33,998 bases of DNA from CAZAKZ01 sp964485695 (GTDB lineage Bacteria; Planctomycetota; JAFGQW01): positions 1 through 33,998 of the forward strand of contig CAZAKZ010000055.1 in NCBI GenBank assembly GCA_964485695.1, written 5' to 3'. The translations under genes were made by a program, and so were the position numbers. The notes beneath the pieces were generated by a model. That model saw only the letters and a program-made list of their open reading frames with translations, was not told the DNA's origin and did no database searches. Below, piece after piece: positions 14,486 through 23,220 of the stretch (the first letter of the stretch is position 1; each line of letters starts with the position of its first letter).

Positions 14486-16669
14486 GTGGTACGCTTCGTT
14501 TTTCCCATGATTCTGGGGATCTGTCTGCTTTCGGTTTCTGTTTCGGTCCAGGAGGAATCCCTGCCTGAAGTGAAGCTCTCGGCAACGCAGGCGCATCCCT
14601 TCCTGGCGTGTTCCCCCGTCGAGCTGAAGCGCCTCCGGGCGGCCTGGAAGAGCAAGGGCCCCGGCCGCGAGATCATCGCGGCGCGCGTCAAGCGGGCGGA
14701 CCGAGCGCTGGCGGCACCTCTGGATTTTCCCCCGGAAGGGGGCCAGCACAACCAGTGGTATCAGTGCGACGGTTGCCAGCGCCCGCTTGTCCACCAGCAG
14801 GGTCGACACGTCTGCTCGAAGTGCCGCAAGGTGTATTCGGGCTACCCGTACGACAACGTCCTCTATTCGCGACACCACCGAACCCTCTCGCGCGGCATGG
14901 AGGACGCTGCCTGGGCCTACGCGATAACCGGTGATCTCAAATATGCCCGCCATGCGGCTGCGGTGCTGAAGGGGTATGCCGATCGCTACCTCGAGTATCC
15001 CTACCACTCGAACCGGAAGGACCCCAGGGCCAGGCAGTCCAGGTCGGGTGGCCACGTGTACGAACAGACCCTGAACGAGGCCGGCTGGACCCTCAAGCTG
15101 GCCGCGGCGTACGACCTGGTCCACGAGAGCGGCGTTCTGGGGGCGAAGGACCACGCCCTGCTCCGGGACCGACTTTTCTTGCCGGTATTGAAGAACATCG
15201 CCAAGCACCGAGCCGGCAAGTCCAACTGGCAGTCCTGGCACAACGCCGCAATGCTCTGGGGCGGCGCCGTGCTCGGGGAGGCGGCTTGGGTGAACCGTGC
15301 GCTCCGGGACCCGAAGAACGGTTTCCACTTTCAGATGAAAAAGTCCGTGCTGCCCGGGGGCATGTGGTACGAGAACAGCTGGGGGTATCACGCGTACACC
15401 CTCACCGCGCTTGTGCATCTGGCCGAGGGCGCCCGGCGCCTGGGCATCGACCTCTACGGCCATCCGGTGTTCCGGTCCATGCTGACCCTGCCGTTTTACT
15501 TCGCGATGCCGGGGGGTGTGCTTCCCCGGTTCGGGGATGACGTGAACACCCGGATCCGGAGCTTCACCCGCCATGCAGAGCCCGCCTTTGCCGCCCTGAA
15601 AGACCCGCTCCTGATCCCAGGACTGTCCGGAAAGCCCACCTGGCAGTCGATCCTGCTGGGGATCTCGCCGCCCGTGAGGCGGCCGCCCCCCGCAGCACTC
15701 GAAAGCCGGCTCTTCCCCGGCCCCGGCCACGCGATCCTCCGGAGTCGGGACCTCACCGCGGCCATCACCTTCGGACCGCCCGGCGGCTTTCACGGCCACT
15801 TCGACAAGCTGAGCTTCGTTCTGTTCGGAAAGGGCCGGGAGCTGGGCGTGGACCCGGGACGGGCGAGGAGCCAGGCCTACCGCCTACCGGTCCACCGCCG
15901 CTGGTATCGTTCCACCCTGAGCCACAACACGGTGCTCGTGGACTTCAAGAGCCAGTGCGAGGCCCAGGGCAAGTGCGAGTTCTTCGGCGCCTCGGGCGGC
16001 TGGACCGCGGTGTGCGCATCGTGCTACACGGCATACCCCAACGTGCGGCACCGCCGGCTCCTCTGCCTGGGCCCCGAGGATCTCATCGTGGTGGACGACC
16101 TGAAGTCGCTGGACGGCGCCGAGCACGACTTCACCTGGGTCTACCACAACCGGGGAGAGAAGGTGGTGTGCGATGCCGCTTCGACCAGGGGGGGCGCCCC
16201 GAAGGCGAGCGGATTCGAGTACGTGCGGAACGTCTTCACCGGTGAAGCCGATGATCCGGTCAAGGCCGTTTTTCCGGGCAAGGAAGTGACCACTCGGGTC
16301 CAGATGGCCGTCGACATGGACGCGCGCGTGCTGACGGGAGACGGCCGGGGCGCGAGCGCTGACGACCGGGTTCCGCTCATGATGGTGACCCGGCGCGGCA
16401 AGGAGGCCTTTTTCGTGGCGGCCATCCGGGCGGTGGAGACCGGACAGGAGATCGGGTGGTTCAGCAAGATCATCCCGGCCATGGTGCTCGGGCCCGAAAA
16501 GGAAATGATCAGCTTGAGATTCTGGCCGCTGGATGGCAAGGGGGACACCATCGGGATCTATTTCAAGCCCGACGGGGCCCCGATCAAGATCGACGGGAAA
16601 CTCAACACCAGCCGGCTGATCCTCTATGCCGGGAAGGAAGATTTCCAGAGGGTGCTGGAGGTGAAGTAG
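14486..16669 (+). CDS. Secreted heparinase II/III-type polysaccharide lyase
   Basis: The 727-residue product would degrade a uronic-acid polysaccharide outside the cytoplasm. The start is GTG: AAGGAGG (14474-14480) lies 5 bases upstream and the GTG directly precedes the signal peptide (FVFPMILGICLLSVSVSV). C94, C97, C110 and C113 form a zinc-binding knuckle (CDGCQRPL...CSKC) common in this family. The alpha/alpha toroid follows, with SNWQSWHNAAM (candidate catalytic His) and MWYENSWGYHAYTLTAL (candidate Tyr). The C-terminal heparinase II/III beta-sandwich has GFHGHFDKLSFVLFGKGRELGVDPG and LSHNTVLVDF. Substrate cannot be read from the sequence. The gene stands alone between the 41-bp repeat and the MarR operator. 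Confidence 0.88.
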   Translation: MVRFVFPMILGICLLSVSVSVQEESLPEVKLSATQAHPFLACSPVELKRLRAAWKSKGPGREIIAARVKRADRALAAPLDFPPEGGQHNQWYQCDGCQRPLVHQQGRHVCSKCRKVYSGYPYDNVLYSRHHRTLSRGMEDAAWAYAITGDLKYARHAAAVLKGYADRYLEYPYHSNRKDPRARQSRSGGHVYEQTLNEAGWTLKLAAAYDLVHESGVLGAKDHALLRDRLFLPVLKNIAKHRAGKSNWQSWHNAAMLWGGAVLGEAAWVNRALRDPKNGFHFQMKKSVLPGGMWYENSWGYHAYTLTALVHLAEGARRLGIDLYGHPVFRSMLTLPFYFAMPGGVLPRFGDDVNTRIRSFTRHAEPAFAALKDPLLIPGLSGKPTWQSILLGISPPVRRPPPAALESRLFPGPGHAILRSRDLTAAITFGPPGGFHGHFDKLSFVLFGKGRELGVDPGRARSQAYRLPVHRRWYRSTLSHNTVLVDFKSQCEAQGKCEFFGASGGWTAVCASCYTAYPNVRHRRLLCLGPEDLIVVDDLKSLDGAEHDFTWVYHNRGEKVVCDAASTRGGAPKASGFEYVRNVFTGEADDPVKAVFPGKEVTTRVQMAVDMDARVLTGDGRGASADDRVPLMMVTRRGKEAFFVAAIRAVETGQEIGWFSKIIPAMVLGPEKEMISLRFWPLDGKGDTIGIYFKPDGAPIKIDGKLNTSRLILYAGKEDFQRVLEVK

Positions 16670-16685
16670 CACCGGGGATATACTT

Positions 16686-16726
16686 CACAAACTGTATGAT
16701 CCATGTTATGCATTATACAGTTTATG
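16686..16726 (+). promoter_or_regulatory. 41-bp palindromic operator upstream of marR-type gene
   Basis: The region is a near-perfect palindrome centred on 16706: the two 20-base arms match at 16 positions, including a perfect AAACTGTAT (16689-16697) with ATACAGTTT (16715-16723). It ends 22 bases before the MarR start codon and is unusually AT-rich for this window. TTCACA (16684) and TATGCA (16707) with a 17-base spacer could be a weak promoter within it. Autoregulation by the MarR product is the natural inference. Confidence 0.65.
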
Positions 16727-16748
16727 AACCTTTTGGAGGATCACGGCC

Positions 16749-17192
16749 ATGACCCTGGACGACGCCTCTGTCCGCTTTCTCCAGGCCTATTCCCGTCTTC
16801 TCAGGCGGCTCTGGGAAACGGGGCGGACTCTGAACCGGCGGTATGACATCTCCGGACCCCAGATGGGCATACTCCGGCTTATCGAGCATCTCGGCCCTTG
16901 CGGTCTCCGGGACATCCAGAAGCTGACCGCCGGCCACCTTTCCGCTCTCGGCCAGAAGGTGGACCGCCTCGAGAGCGCCGGCTGGCTCGAGCGGCGGCGG
17001 AATCCCGAGGACCGCAGGAAGTTGGAACTCACCCTCACGCCCAAGGCGCGGAGGATGCTGAAGAAGGAGCCTCAGGTGGGGCCAGGGCGGGTCATGGCCG
17101 AGATGACCACCATGCCGGCCGCCAAGGCCCGGCGCGTGGCCGAGGCCATGGAGCTGGTGACCCGAATGATGGTGGGAGAGGACCATGAATGA
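16749..17192 (+). CDS. MarR-family transcriptional regulator
   Basis: This 147-residue winged-helix regulator has the MarR core: ISGPQMGILRLIEHLGPCGLRDIQKLTAGHLSALGQKVDRLESAGWLERRRNPEDRRKLELTLT, here given by its blocks LRDIQ (helix-turn-helix start), VDRLESAGWLERRR (recognition helix) and NPEDRRKLELTLT (wing). Members bind palindromic DNA as dimers and release it on binding a small ligand. A long palindrome sits just upstream, and the gene overlaps the efflux adaptor gene by 8 bases, so it very likely controls the four-gene pump operon from its own promoter. GGAGG (16735-16739) precedes the ATG by 9 bases. Confidence 0.9.
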   Translation: MTLDDASVRFLQAYSRLLRRLWETGRTLNRRYDISGPQMGILRLIEHLGPCGLRDIQKLTAGHLSALGQKVDRLESAGWLERRRNPEDRRKLELTLTPKARRMLKKEPQVGPGRVMAEMTTMPAAKARRVAEAMELVTRMMVGEDHE

Positions 17193-18546
17193 TGTCGATT
17201 CCGCGGCCTCTGATCCGGCCGGATCGAGGCCGATGCCGCTGCTGCGGCGATACCTCCAGGCGGTGCTGGCGATCCTCATCGTGGGCGCCGGGGTGAGTCT
17301 CATGCTTCTCCACAAGTCCCTCAAGAAACCGCCGGAAAAACGTGAGGCAAAACCCCTTGTCCGCGAGGTGGAAGTCAAGGCACTGAAATCTACGGATGTT
17401 CCCGTCAAGGTGACCGGCCACGGAACGGTGCGGGCGAAATATCGGGTCCAGGTCGTTCCCCAGGTCGGCGGAAAGGCGGTCAAGGTCTCGCCCCTCTTCA
17501 AGGCCGGCCATCGCGTGGCCGGGGGGACGGTTCTCTTCGAGATCGAGCGGGACAACTACCAGAATGCCCTGAGCCGGGCAGGGGCCGAGGAGGACCGCCT
17601 CGAGGCACAGATCCGGCTGCTGGGGGAGAACCTGAAGCACGACCGGAAGCGTCTCGAGGTTTCCAGGCGCTCCAGGGATCTCGCCAGGAAGGAGTATCAC
17701 CGCGTCCGGGACCTGCTCAAGAACGACAAGGTGGGGTCGGAGTCCGAGGTGGAGACCGCCGAGCGTTTTTTCCAGGACCGGGAGCGCGAGGTGATCCTCC
17801 TCGAGAACAGCATCGCCGCCGAGCCCCTCCGCGTCCTGGACCTGTGCGCCGCCCTTAAGGGAGCCAGAGCGCAGAAGGACCAGGCGCAGCTCGACCTGGA
17901 TCGCACCCGCATCACCGCCCCCTTCGACGCCCGCGTGGAGGCGGCCCACATCCAGGTCGGCCAGGTGGTTAGCCCGGGAGGATCCGGCGGCAGCCTGGGT
18001 GTGCTCACCGATCTCGGTGCGCTGGAAATTCCCGTGGCTCTGGATAATACCGACCTCGAGTGGCTGCCCATCCGGAAGGTCGATGAGAAGGGCGAGTACG
18101 TTTTCGATTCGAGCGCCGACGTCAACATTCGATGGACCCAGGATACGAGCCGCTACTCCTGGAAAGGCCGCATCAGCCGCCTCGAGCGCTTCGAGGCCGC
18201 CACCCGGACTCTCATCCTGGTGGTGGAGGTGACGGAAAATTCGCGTGTGGTTCCGGCGGACGGTCGGCTGCAGCTGGAAGAGGGGATGTTCTGCCGCGTG
18301 ACCGTGACCGGATTCGTGCTCCGTGGCGTCTATTCCGTACCCCGCGGCCTCCTGCGTCAGGACCGAACCCTGCCCCTCCTCGTGGACGGCAAGCTTGACC
18401 TGCGGCCGGTCGAGGTGCGGCGTTTTCAGGGAGACGTGGCCCTCGTCGACAAGGGATTGCATCCGGGCGACTCCCTGGTGCTCACCCCCCTCATCCATCC
18501 GGCGCCGGGCACCGCGCTCCGGGCCGCGCAGGAGATCCGTCCATGA
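17185..18546 (+). CDS. RND efflux periplasmic adaptor (HlyD/AcrA family)
   Basis: A 453-residue membrane-fusion protein linking the inner-membrane pump to the outer-membrane channel. An N-terminal membrane anchor (YLQAVLAILIVGAGVSLMLL) is followed by the first lipoyl half (VPQVGGKAVKVSPLFKAGHRVAGGTVLFEIE), a coiled-coil hairpin (~residues 125-235, rich in E/R/L), the second lipoyl half (RITAPFDARVEAAHIQVGQVV) and the beta-barrel and membrane-proximal domains. It overlaps the MarR gene by 8 bases and the RND gene by 4 (ATGA), which indicates a tightly coupled operon. Its substrate range is not readable from sequence. Confidence 0.92.
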   Translation: MNDVDSAASDPAGSRPMPLLRRYLQAVLAILIVGAGVSLMLLHKSLKKPPEKREAKPLVREVEVKALKSTDVPVKVTGHGTVRAKYRVQVVPQVGGKAVKVSPLFKAGHRVAGGTVLFEIERDNYQNALSRAGAEEDRLEAQIRLLGENLKHDRKRLEVSRRSRDLARKEYHRVRDLLKNDKVGSESEVETAERFFQDREREVILLENSIAAEPLRVLDLCAALKGARAQKDQAQLDLDRTRITAPFDARVEAAHIQVGQVVSPGGSGGSLGVLTDLGALEIPVALDNTDLEWLPIRKVDEKGEYVFDSSADVNIRWTQDTSRYSWKGRISRLERFEAATRTLILVVEVTENSRVVPADGRLQLEEGMFCRVTVTGFVLRGVYSVPRGLLRQDRTLPLLVDGKLDLRPVEVRRFQGDVALVDKGLHPGDSLVLTPLIHPAPGTALRAAQEIRP

Positions 18547-21500
18547 GCATCTTCCGCCTGGCGGCCCGCAACTCGGTCTTCGCCAACCTGGTCCTGGTCT
18601 TCATCCTGGTGTCGGGCCTCCTCGCCACCTACACCATGATTCGAGAGCTGTTTCCGGTCTTCTCCCTGGACATCGTCACCATCCGGGTGCCCTACCCGGG
18701 CGCCGATCCCGAGGAGGTGGAGGAGGGCATCTGCCGCAAGCTGGAGGAGGTCCTCGAGAGCGTCATCGGCGTGAAGGAGTACTACACCAGCGCCTCCGAG
18801 AGCGGCGGCTCCGCCGTCATCGAAATCGACCCGGACGTCGAGGACAAGCAGTCGGTGCAGAACGACATCCGCGACCGCGTGGAGTCCATCAATACCTTTC
18901 CCGTGGACGCAGAGCGACCCATCATCTCGGAGCTCTATTTCCGCCGCGATGTCATGTACCTCTCCCTCTGGGGCGACGCCGAGGAGTCGGTGCTGAAGGA
19001 GGTGGCCGAGGACATCAAGAGTGAACTGAGGGCGCTGCCCGAGGTCTCCCAGGTGAGCCTCGGCGGCATCCGGCCCTACGAGATCTCCATCGAGGTCTCG
19101 GAGGAGCGGCTGCGCCAGTACGGCCTGAGCCTGATCCAGGTGAGTGATGCCGTGCGCCGCGGCAGCCTCAACATGCCGAGCGGCACCGTCCGGACTCGCG
19201 AAGGCGAGATCAAGGTGCGCACCCTGGGCAGGCGGTACACAGCCGCGGAGTTCTCCGATCTGGTGGTGCTGGCCCGGCCCGACGGCTCCCTGGTGCGCCT
19301 CGATCAGATCGCAGAAATTCATGACGACTTCGAGGAGACGGCCCAGTTCGGCACCTTCAACGGCAAGCGTGCGGCCCTGGTGGTGGTTCAGGCCATCGAG
19401 GGCGAGGACGCCATCTCCATCTCCGAGGCCGTGCAGGTGTATCTCCAGCAGAAGAGACTCGAACTTCCCGGAACCCTGAAGCTCACGCCGTGGCGGGACC
19501 TCTCGCGGCTGATCCAGGAGCGCATCGACATTTTGACCAAGAATGGTCTCCTCGGATTCATGCTGGTGTTCATCCTGCTCTGGATGTTCCTGGACCTGAG
19601 GCTGGCCTTCTGGGTGGGACTGGGCATTCCGGTGTCCCTGGCCGGGGGGCTTGTGATCACCGGCATCGCAGGCGGCAGCATCAACATGCTCTCCCTGTTC
19701 GGCATGATCCTGGTGCTGGGGATCGTGGTGGATGACGCCATCGTGGTGGGAGAGTCCGTCTACGTCCACAGGAAACAGGGCAAGCCTCCCCTCCGGGCGG
19801 CCATCGACGGGGTGAAGGAGGTGTGGTGGCCAGTGACGGGCGGCATCACCACCACCATCGTCGCCTTCATCCCGTTCTTCTTCATCGAGGGGATCATGGG
19901 GAAGTTCCTGGCCGTCATGCCGGTGGTGGTGATCGGCGCCATCGGTACCTCCCTCGTCGAGAGCCTGTTCATCCTGCCCGCCCACCTCAACCATCTCCCG
20001 GACCCCACCGCCCGGCGGCGCAAGCCGGGCATATGGAGTGTGGTGAAGAGCGTCAACCTCTTCTTCAACCGAGGTCTCGAGCGGTTCGTGGAGAAGGTAT
20101 ACCAGCCCTACATCCGGTTCGCGGTGCGCTGGCGCTATGGGGTTGCGGCCGTCGGGATGTTTGTCCTGCTCGCCATCATGGGGGTGCACCAAGGAGGCTT
20201 CCTCAAGTTCGTCCTCTTTCCGGAAATGGACGCCGACTTTCTCGTCGTCCACGTGGATTTTCCCGAGGGTACTCCGGAATCCAGAACGCGGGAGGCCGTG
20301 GTCCGCATGGCCAGGACATTCGATGAAATCGGCAAGGACCCAGAATTCCAGACCCGGACGGGCGAGCCCCTGATCCAGTGCAGCTGGGCCACCATCGGCG
20401 AGCAGCGCCATGCCGTGGTCATGAAGGGAAACTACCTGGGAGAGGTCTCGGTGGACCTGCTTCCGTCCGAGCGGCGGGGCATCCACAGCGAGAAGATCAA
20501 GCGGGTCTGGCGGCAGCGGGTGGGGCCCTTGGCCGATGCCAGGCGCCTCGAGTTTCTGGCCCACACGGGCGGACCGCGGGGCAAGCCCATCGAGGTCCGG
20601 ATGCTCAGCCATGATCTGGATACACTGATCGAAGCTTCACGCGCCCTGAAGAACAAGCTTAGGGAGTATCCCGGAGTCTACGACATCAGCGACGACCACC
20701 TGCCGGGGAAGAAGGAGCTGCGCGTCCGTCTGAAACCCCTGGCCCGCACCCTCGGTCTCACCCTGTGGGACCTGGCCGTGCAGGTGCGCGCCATGTGGTA
20801 CGGCGACGAGGCCATGCGCATCCAGCGCGGTCGTGACGATATCCGCATCAAGATCCGCTACCCGCAATCGGAGCGTTTCAGCCTGTCCACGCTGGACGAG
20901 GCCCGGGTACGCACCCCGGCCGGGGGCGAGGTGCCGCTCGCCGAGGTGGCCGACCTCGGCTTCGAGCAGGGGTATGCCACCATCGACCGCCAGGGCGGAT
21001 TCCGCAGGATCGTGGTTTCGGCGGAGGTGGACGACGAGGTTGCCAACGCCACGGAGATCCTGGGGGATTTGAAGACCGGGTACCTCAAGGACCTGACCGA
21101 TATGCACCCGGGGTTGGTCTTCAAGATCGAGGGCATGGATCGGGACCAGCGTGAATCCGTGGGCAGCCTGTTCAGGGGCCTGGGCGTGGCCATCCTGGGC
21201 ATCTTCGTCATCCTGGCCACGGTGTTCCGATCCTACGTGCAGCCCTTTCTGATCTTGCTGGTGGTCCCCATGGGATTCGTCGGCGTGGTGATCGGCCACC
21301 TGATCCTCGGCATGACCTTGACCCTGTTCAGTCTGCTGGGCGTTGTGGCGCTGGCCGGCGTGGTGGTGAACGACGCCATCGTCTACATCGACTACTTCAA
21401 CAACCGCATAAAGGAGGGGGAGAAGCTTGTCTCTGCCCTGGTCCTGACGGGAGGGCGGCGGTTCCGGGCCATGTTCCTCACTTCATTTACCACCATGGCC

Positions 21501-21731
21501 GGGCTCCTGCCGCTCATGCTCGAGACCAGCTTCCAGGCCCAGTTCCTCATCCCCATGGCGGTGTCGGTATCCTTCGGCCTGATCTTTGCCACGTTGAGCA
21601 CCCTCATGGGGCTGCCGGCCCTGCTGGTGATTCTCAATGACGTACGGAGGGGCTGGATCTGGTTCTGGACCGGAATTTTTCCGTCGCCGGAGGGGGCGGA
21701 GCCGAAACTCGTGACTGATGACACGGTTTGA
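18543..21731 (+). CDS. RND-family efflux permease (AcrB type)
   Basis: This 1062-residue proton-driven exporter of the AcrB/MdtB class has the expected two-fold arrangement of a first helix, a large periplasmic loop and a bundle of helices, repeated (second loop from about residue 555). The proton-relay pair D397-D398 is present in GIVVDDAIVVGE, and the second half carries GVVALAGVVVNDAIVYIDYFN. Length is close to the family norm (about 1030-1050). The start ATG overlaps the adaptor stop as ATGA. Bases 20126-20376 also occur as an inverted near-identical fragment at 12857-13107. The stop lies 43 bases before the start of the TolC-type gene. Confidence 0.95.
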   Translation: MSIFRLAARNSVFANLVLVFILVSGLLATYTMIRELFPVFSLDIVTIRVPYPGADPEEVEEGICRKLEEVLESVIGVKEYYTSASESGGSAVIEIDPDVEDKQSVQNDIRDRVESINTFPVDAERPIISELYFRRDVMYLSLWGDAEESVLKEVAEDIKSELRALPEVSQVSLGGIRPYEISIEVSEERLRQYGLSLIQVSDAVRRGSLNMPSGTVRTREGEIKVRTLGRRYTAAEFSDLVVLARPDGSLVRLDQIAEIHDDFEETAQFGTFNGKRAALVVVQAIEGEDAISISEAVQVYLQQKRLELPGTLKLTPWRDLSRLIQERIDILTKNGLLGFMLVFILLWMFLDLRLAFWVGLGIPVSLAGGLVITGIAGGSINMLSLFGMILVLGIVVDDAIVVGESVYVHRKQGKPPLRAAIDGVKEVWWPVTGGITTTIVAFIPFFFIEGIMGKFLAVMPVVVIGAIGTSLVESLFILPAHLNHLPDPTARRRKPGIWSVVKSVNLFFNRGLERFVEKVYQPYIRFAVRWRYGVAAVGMFVLLAIMGVHQGGFLKFVLFPEMDADFLVVHVDFPEGTPESRTREAVVRMARTFDEIGKDPEFQTRTGEPLIQCSWATIGEQRHAVVMKGNYLGEVSVDLLPSERRGIHSEKIKRVWRQRVGPLADARRLEFLAHTGGPRGKPIEVRMLSHDLDTLIEASRALKNKLREYPGVYDISDDHLPGKKELRVRLKPLARTLGLTLWDLAVQVRAMWYGDEAMRIQRGRDDIRIKIRYPQSERFSLSTLDEARVRTPAGGEVPLAEVADLGFEQGYATIDRQGGFRRIVVSAEVDDEVANATEILGDLKTGYLKDLTDMHPGLVFKIEGMDRDQRESVGSLFRGLGVAILGIFVILATVFRSYVQPFLILLVVPMGFVGVVIGHLILGMTLTLFSLLGVVALAGVVVNDAIVYIDYFNNRIKEGEKLVSALVLTGGRRFRAMFLTSFTTMAGLLPLMLETSFQAQFLIPMAVSVSFGLIFATLSTLMGLPALLVILNDVRRGWIWFWTGIFPSPEGAEPKLVTDDTV

Positions 21732-21774
21732 GAGCGTGAGAGTGATATATGTACGAGCTACGAAAGGCGGAGTG

Positions 21775-23163
21775 ATGATGCGCGTGTTCTGGGTCTTTGT
21801 AATCGCAGGATTATTCGGGTGCTCATCCCCCTACGGCCAGCCGGTCAGCTACTCTCCCGGGCCCCTCTGGACGCCTCCTGCCCGGACCTCCGAGTCGGAC
21901 ACCGCCGGGGAATCCGGACCGGTGCTACCCGATGTCCTGGACGTGGAAACGGCGGTGGAAATCGCGCTTTCGAAGAACCCGGGCCTGGAGAGCGCCTTCA
22001 TGCGGGTGGAAGCGGCCCGGGCCCGGCTGACGGCGTCGAAGAGCTCGTACTTGCCCGGCCTCGACGGCCAGGTCGGGTACTCCAACACCTTCGAGGTCCC
22101 TCAGCAGCGCGGCGTACCCGGAATCAACCAGGAAACCGAGCTCCATAATACCATCGGCCTTCGGGCGACCTGGCTGCTGTTTGACGGGCTTTCGCGGGAA
22201 TACCGGCTCAAGGCGGCGAGCCTCGGCGTGGATGAGAGCCGGGCCATGCACGACGACGTCCGCCGGCTGCTGAAGCAGGCCGTGGAGGGTGCTTTCTTCG
22301 ATGCCCTGGGGGCCGCCGAGGGCGTCCGCATCGCCGAGGCGGACCTGGCCTTCCAGAAGGAGCTCCTGGAGGAGACGACCAAAAGATACAATGCCGGCGC
22401 CAGGTCCCTGTCCGAACGCCTCAATTTCGAGGTGCGGGTCCAGACGGCGCTCACCTCCCTGGTGCAGGCCCGGTCCCTGCTCCAGACCCTCAGGGTGATC
22501 CTCGCAGAGCTACTGGATCTGAAGGACGGCGAGTTCCCCGCGTCGGTGAACCTGGCAGCGTTGAACGAAGAGAGTACCGTGGAACTCTCGGCCCCCGATG
22601 CCAATACGCTGGTGAAGGAGGGGCTCAAGCACCGGCCGGACCTGGGCGCGTCCCGGACCGCCGTGGCCCGCACCGAAGCCGAGGTGGGGGTGGTGGACAG
22701 TTCCTGGTGGCCCAATCTCACCCTGGTGGGGGAGATCGGCCGCATGCGTTTCGGCAACGCCCACTACCGGTCGGAAGACACGGGATCCTCCGTCTCCCTG
22801 GACGCGACCTGGAACCTCTTCTCGGGGGGAGCGAGCCTGGCCGGCCACCGCGAAGCCCTGGCCGACCAGCGGGCGGCCGAGGCCGCGCTGGCCGAGACCC
22901 GGAACCGGGTCATCTCCGAGGTGCGCCAGGCCGTGGAAGCGGTGGTGACGGCCCAGCAACAGATGGCGGCCCAGCGAGAAAAGCTGCGTCTGACGCGCCA
23001 GACTCGCGACCTGGTGCGCAAGGAGTACGACGCGGGCCACGCGACCCTGGTCCGCCTCAACGAGGCCCAGCGGGACTACGTCGTCAGCGAGGCGGAGCTG
23101 GCGTCTGAACGGGTGAACCTCCGCATCGCCTGGAGCCGCGTCCGGGCCGCGACGGGGAGGTAG
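21775..23163 (+). CDS. TolC-family outer-membrane efflux lipoprotein
   Basis: The last gene of the pump operon. Two consecutive ATG codons (21775 and 21778) follow a GGCGGAG; either gives a lipoprotein signal, FVIAGLFGC, with the lipobox Cys at residue 16. A frame opened at 21718 would add 19 residues that spoil the signal peptide. The mature protein shows the duplicated outer-membrane efflux repeat: VLDVETAVEIALSKNPGLESAF and long helices (RLTASKSSYLPGLDG), then the second repeat HRPDLGASRTAVARTEAEV with WWPNLTLVGEIG. It forms the trimeric channel that completes the MarR-adaptor-RND system. Confidence 0.92.
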   Translation: MMRVFWVFVIAGLFGCSSPYGQPVSYSPGPLWTPPARTSESDTAGESGPVLPDVLDVETAVEIALSKNPGLESAFMRVEAARARLTASKSSYLPGLDGQVGYSNTFEVPQQRGVPGINQETELHNTIGLRATWLLFDGLSREYRLKAASLGVDESRAMHDDVRRLLKQAVEGAFFDALGAAEGVRIAEADLAFQKELLEETTKRYNAGARSLSERLNFEVRVQTALTSLVQARSLLQTLRVILAELLDLKDGEFPASVNLAALNEESTVELSAPDANTLVKEGLKHRPDLGASRTAVARTEAEVGVVDSSWWPNLTLVGEIGRMRFGNAHYRSEDTGSSVSLDATWNLFSGGASLAGHREALADQRAAEAALAETRNRVISEVRQAVEAVVTAQQQMAAQREKLRLTRQTRDLVRKEYDAGHATLVRLNEAQRDYVVSEAELASERVNLRIAWSRVRAATGR

Positions 23164-23220
23164 CATTGCGTGGATGAACTGCGCGGCGATCGTACGGTTT
23201 TCCTGCAACCTGGAGCTTGA

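Noticed and set aside
18426..20612. A 728-codon minus-strand frame across the RND gene
   Set aside because: His/Asp/Gly-rich antisense translation; the plus-strand gene is an unmistakable RND permease with coupled neighbours.
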